From assembly GCF_022698165.1 (NCBI RefSeq), contig NZ_JALDAY010000010.1, positions 248,001 to 312,000 on the forward strand: 64,000 nucleotides of DNA, in the 5' to 3' direction. Each line of letters opens with the position of its first letter. Positions within the stretch are counted from its first letter, which is position 1. Position numbers and translations under genes: made by a program. Below, in pieces: positions 7,873 through 16,031 of the stretch. The notes under the pieces are model-generated. The model saw only the letters and a program-made list of their open reading frames with translations, made no database searches and was not told the DNA's origin. The stretch comes from Streptomyces cylindrosporus. GTDB taxonomy: Bacteria; Actinomycetota; Actinomycetes; Streptomycetales; Streptomycetaceae.

Positions 7873-8559
7873 ATGCCCACGCTGATCCTGGTCCGGCACG
7901 GACGTTCCACCGCCAACACCGAGGGGCTGCTCGCCGGGTGGACGCCCGGTGTCGCCCTGGACGAACGCGGGGCCGCACAGGCCGCCGCGCTGCCCGGGCG
8001 GCTCGACGGGCTGCCGATCTCCGAAGTCGTCACCAGCCCGCTGCAGCGCTGCCAGGAGACGATCCGGCCCCTGCTGGAGGCCCGCCCGGAGCTCACCGCG
8101 CACACCGAGGAGCGCATCGGGGAGGCGCACTACGGCGACTGGTCCGGCCGCAAGCTCGCCGAGCTGGGGGACGAGCCGCTGATGCAGGTCGTCCAGGCAC
8201 ACCCCTCGGCCGCCGCGTTCCCCGGCGGGGAATCGATGCGCGCGATGGCCACCCGCGCCGCCGAAGCCGTACGAGAATGGAACGCGCGCGTGGAGCGCGA
8301 CCACGGCGGTGACGCCGTGTACCTCATGTGCTCGCACGGCGACATCATCAAGTCGCTCGTCGCGGACGCACTCGGACTTCATCTCGACCTCTTCCAGAGG
8401 ATTTCCGTTGAACCGTGTTCCATCACCGCGATCCGTTACACACGCCTGAGGCCGTTTCTCGTACGCCTCGGTGACACCGGTGACTTCACCTCCCTCGTGC
8501 CGCGCGAGGACCCCCCGGCGGAAGACGCCACGGTCGGGGGCGGTGCGGGCGCACCGTGA
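7873..8559 (+). CDS. Histidine phosphatase family protein (MSMEG_4193 type)
   Basis: This 228-residue protein opens with LILVRHGRSTANTEG, the phosphohistidine RHG motif (His9), and has the second catalytic histidine in YLMCSHGDIIKSL. It belongs to the phosphoglycerate-mutase superfamily and specifically to the MSMEG_4193-like subgroup. That subgroup is described as part of a conserved actinobacterial three-gene set with a DUF3090 protein and a lipid-kinase-like protein, both of which follow here. It therefore more likely acts as a phosphomutase or phosphatase on a small metabolite than in glycolysis. The last 15 residues are a disordered acidic/glycine tail. Confidence 0.87.
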   Translation: MPTLILVRHGRSTANTEGLLAGWTPGVALDERGAAQAAALPGRLDGLPISEVVTSPLQRCQETIRPLLEARPELTAHTEERIGEAHYGDWSGRKLAELGDEPLMQVVQAHPSAAAFPGGESMRAMATRAAEAVREWNARVERDHGGDAVYLMCSHGDIIKSLVADALGLHLDLFQRISVEPCSITAIRYTRLRPFLVRLGDTGDFTSLVPREDPPAEDATVGGGAGAP

Positions 8560-8626
8560 TCGTCGGGCGCAGTAGGGTGAAGCGGTCGCAGTAGCCGCAC
8601 CCATCCACGACTCCAGGAGACAGGAC

Positions 8627-9217
8627 GTGTCCCGTCAGGTGTTCCTCTACGACCCTCCGGACCGCTTCGTGGCGGGCACGGTGGGGCTGCCCGGACGCCG
8701 TACGTTCTTCCTCCAGGCCACGGCGGGCGCCCGGGTGACCAGCGTGGCCCTGGAGAAGACCCAGGTCGCGGCGCTCGCCGAGCGCATGGACGAGCTGCTC
8801 GACGAGGTCGTACGGCGCAGCGGCGGCAACGCCGCGGTGCCGGCCGTCGCCCCCACCGAGGTCTCCGACAGCGCGCCCCTGGACACCCCCGTCGAGGAGG
8901 AGTTCCGGGTCGGCACCATGGCGCTGGCCTGGGACGGCGAGGAACAGCGCATGATCGTCGAGGCGCAGGCCCTCGTGGAGCTCGACGCCGACTCCGAGGA
9001 GGACCTCGCCGAGGCCGAGGAGCGCCTGCTCCAGGACGAGGAGAACGGGCCCCCGATGCTGCGGGTCCGGCTGACCGGCGCGCAGGCGAGAGCCTTCGCC
9101 AAGCGCGCCCTCGACGTCGTCAACGCCGGGCGGCCGCCGTGCCCGCTGTGCAGCCTCCCGCTGGACCCGGAAGGACACGTATGTCCGCGCCAGAACGGAT
9201 ACCGCCGCGGAGCGTGA
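8627..9217 (+). CDS. DUF3090 family protein, middle member of the conserved trio
   Basis: This 196-residue protein starts with GTG after AGGAGA. The opening SRQVFLYDPPDRFVAGTVGLPGRRTFFLQA is the DUF3090 signature. The chain ends with a zinc-ribbon-like CPLCSLPLDPEGHVC containing three cysteines and a histidine. There are no membrane segments. Its end overlaps the next gene's start by 37 bases, so the two are translationally coupled. No biochemical function is known to me. Its fixed place beside a phosphomutase-like and a kinase-like protein suggests a subunit or adaptor in one small-molecule phosphate pathway. Confidence 0.88.
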   Translation: MSRQVFLYDPPDRFVAGTVGLPGRRTFFLQATAGARVTSVALEKTQVAALAERMDELLDEVVRRSGGNAAVPAVAPTEVSDSAPLDTPVEEEFRVGTMALAWDGEEQRMIVEAQALVELDADSEEDLAEAEERLLQDEENGPPMLRVRLTGAQARAFAKRALDVVNAGRPPCPLCSLPLDPEGHVCPRQNGYRRGA

Positions 9218-9996
9218 CCACGGCCGAGCTGCTCACCCGGGGTGAGCTCACCGTCCGCGGACAGATCCGGGACGCGTCCAACGCGGTGCTGTACTGCTCC
9301 GTCGCCCACGACGGCGAGGAGCTCGCCTGCGTCTACAAGCCGGTGCGCGGCGAGCGCCCCCTGTGGGACTTCCCGGACGGCACCCTGGCCCGGCGCGAGG
9401 TCGCCGCGTACGAGGTGTCCGAGGCCACCGGCTGGGGCCTGGTGCCGCCGACCGTGCTGCGCGACGGACCCTTCGGCGAGGGCATGGTCCAGCTGTGGAT
9501 CGAGGGCGAGCCCGGCCCCGAGCTGCTGGCCCTGGTGGACGGCGAGGAGCCCGGGGAGGGCTGGAAGGCGATCGGCCTCGCGGAGGTGGGGGAGGGGAAG
9601 ACCGCCCTGCTGGTGCACGCGGACGACGAGCGACTCAGGCGGCTGGCCGTCCTCGACGCGGTCATCAACAACGCCGACCGCAAGGGCGGCCATCTGCTGC
9701 CCGCCGGCGAGCGGCTGTACGGCATCGACCACGGGGTCACCTTCAACGCCGAGAACAAGCTCAGGACGCTGCTGTGGGGCTGGGCGGGGGAGCCGCTGAC
9801 GCCGGAGGCGGTCGACGTCCTCAAGCGCCTCCAGGAGGCCCTCGCGCCCCAGGGAGCACTCGGCGGACGGCTCGCGGAGCTGATCACCGACGCGGAACTC
9901 GACGCCACGCGCGCGCGTGTCGCCGTACTCCTGGAAACCGGGAGGCATCCCGAGCCGGGCGGGGAGTGGCCGGCCATTCCGTGGCCGCCTGTGTAG
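9181..9996 (+). CDS. SCO1664 family PI3/PI4-kinase-like protein
   Basis: This 271-residue protein resembles the phosphatidylinositol 3/4-kinase catalytic fold. It has an ATP-loop lysine in ACVYKPVRGERPLWDFP, a catalytic-loop-like VLDAVINNADRKGGHLL with N-x-D-R-K-x-x-H, and the metal-binding IDHGVTF. I chose the ATG at 9181, which follows GGAAGGA inside the preceding gene. It is the third member of the trio with the phosphomutase-like and DUF3090 proteins. Because mshC follows, a link to inositol or mycothiol chemistry is attractive but unproven. A hairpin at 10005-10038 ends the operon. Confidence 0.88.
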   Translation: MSAPERIPPRSVTTAELLTRGELTVRGQIRDASNAVLYCSVAHDGEELACVYKPVRGERPLWDFPDGTLARREVAAYEVSEATGWGLVPPTVLRDGPFGEGMVQLWIEGEPGPELLALVDGEEPGEGWKAIGLAEVGEGKTALLVHADDERLRRLAVLDAVINNADRKGGHLLPAGERLYGIDHGVTFNAENKLRTLLWGWAGEPLTPEAVDVLKRLQEALAPQGALGGRLAELITDAELDATRARVAVLLETGRHPEPGGEWPAIPWPPV

Positions 9997-10004
9997 GAGC
10001 ACAC

Positions 10005-10038
10005 TGGCCGGTAGCGCGCAAGAACGCCTTACCGGCCA
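10005..10038 (+). terminator. Hairpin after the SCO1664-family gene
   Basis: TGGCCGGTA (10005-10013) pairs with TACCGGCCA (10030-10038) across a 16-nt loop, eight bases past the stop codon. It separates the trio from the mshC promoter region. Confidence 0.6.
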
Positions 10039-10078
10039 TCCGGCCCGGTCCGGTTCGTATACGGAACATCCGTCCGGT

Positions 10079-10084
10079 TAGGCT
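10079..10084 (+). promoter_or_regulatory. -10 element of mshC, possible leaderless start
   Basis: TAGGCT sits only 6 bases before the mshC ATG, and no Shine-Dalgarno-like sequence is present. Transcription would start at or next to the start codon. A partial palindrome GTTCGTATACGGAAC lies upstream around 10053-10067 and may contain the -35 region or an operator. Confidence 0.45.
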
Positions 10085-10090
10085 CATGAC

Positions 10091-11320
10091 ATGCATGCCT
10101 GGCCCGCTTCCGAGGTCCCCGCCCTGCCTGGTCAGGGCCGCGACCTGAGGATCCACGACACCGCGACCGGTGGTCTGGTCACCCTTGACCCCGGTCCCGT
10201 CGCCCGTATCTACGTCTGCGGCATCACCCCGTACGACGCGACCCACATGGGTCACGCGGCGACCTACAACGCGTTCGACCTCGTTCAGCGCGTGTGGCTC
10301 GACACCAAGCGGCAGGTTCACTACGTCCAGAACGTCACCGACGTCGACGATCCGCTCCTGGAGCGCGCGCACCGGGACGGCGTCGACTGGGTCGCCCTCG
10401 CCGAGCAGGAGACGGCCCTCTTCCGCGAGGACATGACCGCCCTGCGGATGCTGCCCCCGCGGCACTACATAGGCGCGGTCGAGGCGATACCCGGCATCGT
10501 GCCGCTCGTCGAGCGGCTGCGGGACGCGGGTGCCGCCTACGAACTCGAGGGCGACATCTACTTCTCCGTCGAGTCCGACCCCGACTTCGGCAAGGTCTCC
10601 GGCCTCGACGCGACCGCCATGCGGCTGCTGTCCGCCGAGCGCGGCGGCGACCCGGACCGCCCGGGCAAGAAGAACCCCCTCGACCCGATGCTGTGGATGG
10701 CCGCCCGCGAGGGCGAGCCCAGCTGGGACGGCGGCTCGCTCGGGCGCGGCCGGCCCGGCTGGCACATCGAGTGCGTCGCCATCGCCCTGGACCACCTCGG
10801 CATGACCTTCGACGTCCAGGGCGGCGGCTCCGACCTCGCCTTCCCGCACCACGAGATGGGCGCCTCGCACGCCCAGGTGCTGACCGGCGAGTTCCCCATG
10901 GCCAAGGCGTACGTGCACGCCGGCATGGTCGCCCTGGACGGCGAGAAGATGTCCAAGTCCAAGGGCAATCTCGTCTTCGTGTCCAGGCTCCGCTACGACG
11001 GCGTCGACCCGGCCGCGATCCGGCTCGCCCTGCTCGCCCACCACTACCGGGCCGACTGGGAGTGGACCGACCAGGTGCTCCAGGACGCCGTGGCCCGGCT
11101 CGGGCGCTGGCGTGCCGCCGTCTCCCGGCCCGACGGGCCGCCCGCCGAACAGCTCGTCGAGGAGATCCGCGAGGCCCTCGCGAACGACCTGGACGCCCCG
11201 GCCGCGCTCGCCGCGGTCGACCGCTGGGCCGCACGGCAGGACGCCGAGGGCGGTACGGACATCGGGGCCCCGGGTGTCGTGTCGCGTGCCGTGGACGCTC
11301 TGCTGGGCGTGGCGCTCTAG
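10091..11320 (+). CDS. mshC: L-cysteine:1D-myo-inositol 2-amino-2-deoxy-D-glucopyranoside ligase
   Basis: MshC joins cysteine to GlcN-Ins in mycothiol synthesis, using ATP. The 409-residue chain has the class I synthetase marks: HMGH at 52-55, KMSKS at 286-290, and the zinc site including Cys43 (YVCGITPYD), the cysteine in WHIECVA and HHE in FPHHEMGASH. The N-terminus MHAWPASEVPALPG is characteristic of streptomycete MshC and separates it from cysteinyl-tRNA synthetase, which is also longer at the C-terminus. It acts in the cytosol. It follows the conserved trio but probably has its own promoter. Confidence 0.95.
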   Translation: MHAWPASEVPALPGQGRDLRIHDTATGGLVTLDPGPVARIYVCGITPYDATHMGHAATYNAFDLVQRVWLDTKRQVHYVQNVTDVDDPLLERAHRDGVDWVALAEQETALFREDMTALRMLPPRHYIGAVEAIPGIVPLVERLRDAGAAYELEGDIYFSVESDPDFGKVSGLDATAMRLLSAERGGDPDRPGKKNPLDPMLWMAAREGEPSWDGGSLGRGRPGWHIECVAIALDHLGMTFDVQGGGSDLAFPHHEMGASHAQVLTGEFPMAKAYVHAGMVALDGEKMSKSKGNLVFVSRLRYDGVDPAAIRLALLAHHYRADWEWTDQVLQDAVARLGRWRAAVSRPDGPPAEQLVEEIREALANDLDAPAALAAVDRWAARQDAEGGTDIGAPGVVSRAVDALLGVAL

Positions 11321-11334
11321 GCAACCGCGCGAAG

Positions 11335-11370
11335 AGGGGCGCTTCCTCCCCGCGGGGGAAGCGCCCCTTT
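11335..11370. terminator. Hairpin terminator shared by mshC and the Q-rich gene
   Basis: AGGGGCGCTTCC (11335-11346) pairs with GGAAGCGCCCCT (11357-11368), a perfect 12-bp stem followed by T residues on the mshC side. The genes converge here, so it may act in both directions. Confidence 0.8.
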
Positions 11371-11388
11371 CCGTCTGTCAGAGGGTGG

Positions 11389-11949
11389 TCAGACCCGCTG
11401 GATGCGGACGCTGCGCAGGACGTTGGGGGACTGGCTGTCCCAGACGCCGATCACCTGGTGCCCGAAGGCGAAGGCCTCCTGGATCTGCTGGTGGATCTGC
11501 GGGGTCGCGCTGTTGAGGATCCGGAACTGGTTGTTGATCCGTAGGAAGATCTGCTGCGGTTGCCCCGGGAGCGGCTGCACGATGTCGACGAAGCCGTTCG
11601 CCACACCGGCCGCCAGCGTCTGCTGCTGGGCCTGCTGGACGACCTGCTGGATCACGGCGTGCGCGAGCTGCTGGAGCTGCTGCTGGGTCTGCTGCTCCTG
11701 CTGCTGAGCCTGCTGGTCCTGCTGCTGTTGCTGACCGAACGGCTGTTGCTGCTGGCCGAGTTGCTGCAGCAGCTGCTGGAACGGCTGCTGCTGGCCGAGC
11801 TGTTGCAGCTGCTCCAGCGAGCCGCCGCCCATCCCCATGGGCTGCTGCTGGCCGAACGGCTGCTGCTGGTACTGCTGGTAGGGCGATGTGCTCGGGAACT
11901 GCTGGCCCTGCTGTTGTCCCAGTTGGCTCATCTGCGGGGTGGTGCTCAT
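11389..11949 (-). CDS. Glutamine-rich, prion-like protein partnered with the S8 protease
   Basis: The protein is 186 residues. By hand count, 53 of the first 110 residues are glutamine, with runs up to five and spacers of Pro, Phe, Gly, Leu and Met. A short Ala/Val/Gln helix follows (94-115). Residues 132-184 form a compact, non-repetitive module: a beta-like IFLRI, FRILN, a helix with PQI and EAFAFG, then VIGVW. The same order of features ends the upstream protease. The start ATG is preceded by GGGAAGG, and only 34 bases separate it from the protease stop, so the pair is an operon. There is no signal peptide. Function is unknown; I infer a self-assembling substrate or adaptor for the protease. 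Confidence 0.8.
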   Translation of the reverse strand: MSTTPQMSQLGQQQGQQFPSTSPYQQYQQQPFGQQQPMGMGGGSLEQLQQLGQQQPFQQLLQQLGQQQQPFGQQQQQDQQAQQQEQQTQQQLQQLAHAVIQQVVQQAQQQTLAAGVANGFVDIVQPLPGQPQQIFLRINNQFRILNSATPQIHQQIQEAFAFGHQVIGVWDSQSPNVLRSVRIQRV

Positions 11950-11983
11950 TCCGGTGTCACCTTCCCTTGATGGTTGGGATGCG

Positions 11984-13705
11984 TCAGCCCGTGACGACCA
12001 GGCCGACGATCTCGTCGTCCGAGAACCACACCCGGACGTCGGGCCGTCCCCCCGCGAAGGCGGAGTGCACCGCCTGGCGGATCTCGGGGGACGGGTGGTT
12101 GAGGTTGCGCCACGCCCCGGCCACGAACAGCCGTAGCCGCGGCGGGAGTTCACGGGGGTACGGCAGCAGCTCGTCCCAGTACTTCTCGGCCTGGCCCGAG
12201 CCGACCGCCTGCGGCAGCAGCCGGGTAACCGCCGCCTTGATGTCGGGCCGGCTGCCGATCCGCTGCGAGGCGGGCCGCCCCGGCGCGTCCTGCTGCGGGG
12301 AGCCCGTGGCCCGCAGCACTTCGCGCGCACGCCCCGGGGACATCGGCGGCAGGCCGGCCGCCTTGAGCATGCCCTGCAGCGCGGCCAGCGCGCCGACCAC
12401 CACCGGGGAGGCGGCGGAGGTCCCGGAGAACGTGTCGGTGTACCAGGCGATCTCCTCGGGCCCGCCCTGCAGGTCGCCGGGCTTGTCCCAGAAGCCGCCG
12501 GTGGTCGTGACCTCGCGGCCCCAGCCCTGCGCGTCCACGCGGGCGCCGTAGTTGGAGAACGCGAGCCTGGAGCGGTCCGGCCCGTGGTCGCGGCCGTGCG
12601 TGCCGGGCGGCGGTGCGCCCGCGCCGACCAGGACCGCGCCGGAGGACTGGTTGGAGGGGTTGAAGGGGTTGCGCCACCACTCGGGGAACTCGTCGGGGCG
12701 GCGCTCGTACACCGCGTCGTCGAGCGACTCGGCGCCGTTGCCCGCGGCCGCCACCACGAGGACGCCCTTGGCGGTCGCGTAGCGGACGGCCGCGAAGTCG
12801 TCCGGCCACCATTCGAGCGCGACATAGCCGCGCTGGTCGTCCCGGTCGGCGAACTCGAACCGGGGCCCCGGGCGGTGCAGTTCGACCAGTACGACGTCGC
12901 CGGGGCCGAGCCGGTCGGCCGCCGCGTGGATCGCGGCCGCGGTGCCGATGCCCTGGAAGGACGCGGCCGCGGTCACCGCCTCCGGCACGATGCCGTTCAC
13001 CCCGTACTCGTTGCGGTCGCCGCCGATCACGCCGATCACCGCGGTGCCGTGGTTGCGCCAGGCGACATCGGTCAGCGGGGTGCCGACCACGACGCCGGCC
13101 AGCTTGGCGGCCAGGTCCTCGTGCCCCAGCTGCCAGGCGCCCTCGACGTCGATGACCGTCACCCCCTGACCCGACCCACCGGGCCGCTGCCAGGCCCAGT
13201 GCGCGTCGATCCCCTCCGGCGCCGGACGCAGATAGCCCTGCCGGCTGCTGAAGTCGGGCGTCACCGGCGCCCCTTCCTTCAGCCGCCCGCTCTCCTCCGC
13301 CACGGATGCCGGTACGGCACCCGATTTGACGTACGCCGTCTCGACGCCCGGCAGTGCGGCGATCCGCGACCGCAGCTCCTGGGCCCGGCTCTCACCGCCG
13401 CGCAGCCGGTAGAACAGCGTCAGGTCGGGCACGTTCGCCTCGCCCGGCGCGGCGGACTGCTGCAGCCGCTCCTCGCTGCCGAACAGCGGCTGCAGCGTGA
13501 GCTGTTCGTCGCTGAGGAACATGTTCAGCGCCGACACGTCCGCGCCCGCGGCGGAGCGGACGCCCTCGGCCTGGGCACGCAGCCGGGCCTCGGGACGGGC
13601 GACGACGATCAGCTCCTGCTCGGCCCCTCGATAGGTGAATCCCGCTCCGTCGGGCCCGGGCCCGGACGTTCCCGGCCCTTGCGCCGGCTGTACCTGCTCG
13701 CTCAT
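11984..13705 (-). CDS. Cytosolic subtilisin-like (S8) serine protease
   Basis: The protein is 573 residues. The catalytic triad is readable as Asp186 (VTVIDVEGAW), His219 (RNHGTAVIG) and Ser430 (FSGTSAASP), with oxyanion Asn323 (AAAGNG). The aspartate motif is DVEG rather than the usual D-S/T-G. There is no signal peptide, so it likely works inside the cell, unlike most streptomycete subtilases. Residues 1-180 are a pro-region-like or regulatory domain. Residues 522-572 (RLRLFV, WRNLN, SPEI, SAFAGG, VRVWFS) match the C-terminal module of the Q-rich protein encoded just downstream. The start ATG follows GAGGGGAG. The gene is separated from parJ by a terminator and must have its own promoter. 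Confidence 0.88.
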   Translation of the reverse strand: MSEQVQPAQGPGTSGPGPDGAGFTYRGAEQELIVVARPEARLRAQAEGVRSAAGADVSALNMFLSDEQLTLQPLFGSEERLQQSAAPGEANVPDLTLFYRLRGGESRAQELRSRIAALPGVETAYVKSGAVPASVAEESGRLKEGAPVTPDFSSRQGYLRPAPEGIDAHWAWQRPGGSGQGVTVIDVEGAWQLGHEDLAAKLAGVVVGTPLTDVAWRNHGTAVIGVIGGDRNEYGVNGIVPEAVTAAASFQGIGTAAAIHAAADRLGPGDVVLVELHRPGPRFEFADRDDQRGYVALEWWPDDFAAVRYATAKGVLVVAAAGNGAESLDDAVYERRPDEFPEWWRNPFNPSNQSSGAVLVGAGAPPPGTHGRDHGPDRSRLAFSNYGARVDAQGWGREVTTTGGFWDKPGDLQGGPEEIAWYTDTFSGTSAASPVVVGALAALQGMLKAAGLPPMSPGRAREVLRATGSPQQDAPGRPASQRIGSRPDIKAAVTRLLPQAVGSGQAEKYWDELLPYPRELPPRLRLFVAGAWRNLNHPSPEIRQAVHSAFAGGRPDVRVWFSDDEIVGLVVTG

Positions 13706-13916
13706 CGGGTACCGCTCCCCTCGGTCCGTGCGGGTGGCCGTCGGTGCACAACCAAGCACTCCGCGGGCGGCCCGTAAACCCCGTCTTCGGCAACGAGGTT
13801 TGAAACAAGTTGAATTGGGCAACCTGTGCAATCCGCCCGGAATCCGATGTCACGCCAAAAACCGGCCAAACACTGCCGAGGCGACCGTCGTACGGAGAGA
13901 CGGAAACGGCAGACGG

Positions 13917-13949
13917 AAGGGGCGGTGCGCGTGATGCGCACCGCCCCTT
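13917..13949 (-). terminator. Strong hairpin terminator after parJ
   Basis: AAGGGGCGGTGCGC (13917-13930) and GCGCACCGCCCCTT (13936-13949) form a perfect 14-bp stem with a GTGAT loop, 15 bases past the parJ stop on the minus strand. The remaining 210 bases up to the protease start are AT-richer and presumably carry the protease promoter; I could not pick a convincing -35/-10 pair. Confidence 0.85.
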
Positions 13950-13964
13950 CTCTGGTCGGTCCGG

Positions 13965-14975
13965 TCAGTCCTCCGACGAGTCCTCGTCGTCCGTGCCCGC
14001 TCTGTCGTCCGCGTCCGTCTCCGGCCTGGGCGGCTTCGGCGGTTTCGTACGGCCGCCGGGGCCGTCCCGCAGATACGACGAGCTGTCGCTGCCGTCCGCC
14101 GTGGCGTGCCCGCCGGAGCCGGCCGGGCCGCTGCCGCCGTCCCGGCGCCGCAGATACCGCTCGAACTCGCGGGCGATCGCCTCGCCCGAGGCCTCAGGCA
14201 GTTCCGCGGTGTCCCGGGCCTCCTCCAGCGTCTGCACGTACTCGGCGACCTCGCTGTCCTCGGCGGCCAGCTGGTCCACCCCCACCTGCCAGGCGCGCGC
14301 GTCCTCGGGCAGCTCGCCCAGCGGGATGCGCACGTCGATCAGGTCCTCCAGGCGGTTGAGCAGCGCCAGCGTCGCCTTCGGGTTCGGCGGCTGCGACACG
14401 TAGTGCGGTACGGCCGCCCAGAGGCTGACCGCCGGGACGCCCGCGTGCGTGCAGGCCTCCTGGAGGACGCCGACGATGCCCGTGGGGCCCTCGTACTTGG
14501 TCTCCTCCAGGTCCATCCGCCGGGCCAGGTCCGAGTCGGACGTGGTCCCGCTGATCGGGACCGGACGCGTGTGCGGGGTGTCGCCGAGCAGGGCGCCCAG
14601 GATGACCACCAGCTCCACACCGAGTTCGTGCGCGAAGCCGAGCAGCTCGTTGCAGAACGAGCGCCACCGCATGGACGGTTCGATACCTCGGACGAGTACC
14701 AGGTCACGCGGCTTCTCGCCGCCGACCCGGACCACCGACAACCTTGTCGTCGGCCACGTGATCTTGCGCACGCCGCCGTCCATCCACACCGTGGGGCGGT
14801 TCACCTGGAAGTCGTAGTAGTCCTCGGCGTCCAGCGCCGCGAAGACCTCGCCCTTCCATTCCCTGTCCAGATGCGCGACCGCGGTGGAGGCGGCGTCGCC
14901 GGCATCGTTCCAGCCCTCGAACGCGGCCACCATGACCGGGTCGATCAGCTCGGGAACCCCCTCGAGCTCGATCAC
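13965..14975 (-). CDS. parJ: PAC2-family protein, ParA-interacting segregation factor
   Basis: This 336-residue protein belongs to the PAC2 (proteasome-assembly-chaperone-like) family. It starts with IELEGVPELIDPVMVAAFEGWNDAGDAAS and contains WGALLGDTPHTRP-like loops (GALLGDTPHTRPVPISG). The S. coelicolor orthologue SCO1662 is ParJ, which binds ParA and restrains its polymerisation during sporulation septation. I chose the GTG at 14975, preceded by GGAAGGAGG. The last 70 residues (from about 268) are a disordered, charged, Gly/Ser/Pro-rich tail ending in acidic residues. It probably has its own promoter in the 230-base gap downstream of the GntR gene. Confidence 0.88.
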   Translation of the reverse strand: MIELEGVPELIDPVMVAAFEGWNDAGDAASTAVAHLDREWKGEVFAALDAEDYYDFQVNRPTVWMDGGVRKITWPTTRLSVVRVGGEKPRDLVLVRGIEPSMRWRSFCNELLGFAHELGVELVVILGALLGDTPHTRPVPISGTTSDSDLARRMDLEETKYEGPTGIVGVLQEACTHAGVPAVSLWAAVPHYVSQPPNPKATLALLNRLEDLIDVRIPLGELPEDARAWQVGVDQLAAEDSEVAEYVQTLEEARDTAELPEASGEAIAREFERYLRRRDGGSGPAGSGGHATADGSDSSSYLRDGPGGRTKPPKPPRPETDADDRAGTDDEDSSED

Positions 14976-15205
14976 CCAGGCCTCCTTCCGACGTGCCCTC
15001 GCTTGACCACCCAACCTTACGGCGTGCGGCGGGGGCGCTCGCAGCCCCCTTGCACGGGGGAGTGAACGGATCACTGCCCCGAACGCCACCCCGGAACACC
15101 CCCCTGCCGAGCGGGCCGCCGGAGATCACGGCAGCCCGCCTTTCACCCACTCGTGTGGCGACGTTCGGATCCGACACCCCGGGCGAAACGGCGGCCGGGC
15201 TCCGG

Positions 15206-15877
15206 TCACAGGCTCGCCCTGAGCCACTGCTCCACGCTCGCGATGTGCACCGTCGCCCACGACCGTGCCGCCTCCGCGTCGCGGTCCCGCAGGGCCCCGA
15301 GGATCGCGCGGTGTTCGCGCAGGGTGCGGCTGACCGCGTCCTCCTGGGTGAGGCCGCGCCAGATGCGGGCCCGCGTGGTGGGGCCTGACAGACCGTCAAG
15401 GAGGGAGCAGAGCACGGAGTTCCCGGAGCTCTGCACGATCCCCCGGTGGAAGTCGAGGTCGCAGGCGACCAGCTCCTCCACCGAGGGGGCGTCACCCAGC
15501 TTGTCCAACTGGGCCGACAGCGCGCCCAGTTGCTGCTCACTGATCCGCGAGGCCGCCATCGCCGTCGCGGCCGGCTCCAGGATCCGCCGCACGGCGAGGA
15601 ACTCCAGCACCGTGTCGTCCCGGTGGAAGTCCACGACGAAGCTCAGCGCCTCCAGCAGGAGTTGCGGATCCAGGCTCGTCACATACGTGCCGTCGCCCTG
15701 CCGCACGTCCAGGATCCGGATCAGCGACAGGGCGCGCACCGCCTCCCGCAGGGAGTTGCGCGAGAGCCCGAGCTCGGAGGCGAGCTCGCTCTCCTTGGGC
15801 AGCCGGTCACCCGGCCGCAGCGCCCCGGAGACGATCATGCCCTTGATCTTCTCGATCGCCTCGTCGGTGACTGCCAT
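15206..15877 (-). CDS. GntR/FadR-family transcriptional regulator
   Basis: This 223-residue repressor has an N-terminal winged helix (IVSGALRPGDRLPKESELASELGLSRNSLREAVRAL, with the wing VRQGDGTYV). Its C-terminal FCD ligand domain carries metal-ligand-like residues in DLDFHRGIV, LREHRAIL and TVHIASVEQW. I chose the ATG at 15877, preceded by AGGGAGG. A perfect 15-bp palindrome lies about 60 bases upstream and is a likely autoregulatory operator. The gene lies downstream of glpD on the same strand, 154 bases away. Its ligand is unknown; FadR-subfamily members usually sense sugar acids or organic acids. Confidence 0.88.
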   Translation of the reverse strand: MAVTDEAIEKIKGMIVSGALRPGDRLPKESELASELGLSRNSLREAVRALSLIRILDVRQGDGTYVTSLDPQLLLEALSFVVDFHRDDTVLEFLAVRRILEPAATAMAASRISEQQLGALSAQLDKLGDAPSVEELVACDLDFHRGIVQSSGNSVLCSLLDGLSGPTTRARIWRGLTQEDAVSRTLREHRAILGALRDRDAEAARSWATVHIASVEQWLRASL

Positions 15878-15935
15878 GACCGGCCTCCCTGTCGTTCCGC
15901 ACCGCTCCCGCGACACCGTTCCCGCACGTCAGGCG

Positions 15936-15950
15936 AGACATCCGATGTCT
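15936..15950. promoter_or_regulatory. Palindromic operator candidate for the GntR regulator
   Basis: AGACATCCGATGTCT is a perfect 15-bp palindrome with a single central C. It lies 59-73 bases upstream of the GntR start. Length and symmetry fit FadR-type sites, so autoregulation is likely. Confidence 0.5.
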
Positions 15951-16031
15951 TACGCCATTATGGGGGTTCAACGGGGTGAACGGGACGGCAAACGCTCAGC
16001 TCAGACGCGGGGAGCGGTGCGGTACGACCGG

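Noticed and set aside
10039..10090. SigR-type promoter for mshC
   Set aside because: GGAAC and GTT are present but separated by about 9 bases, far from the required 18-19.
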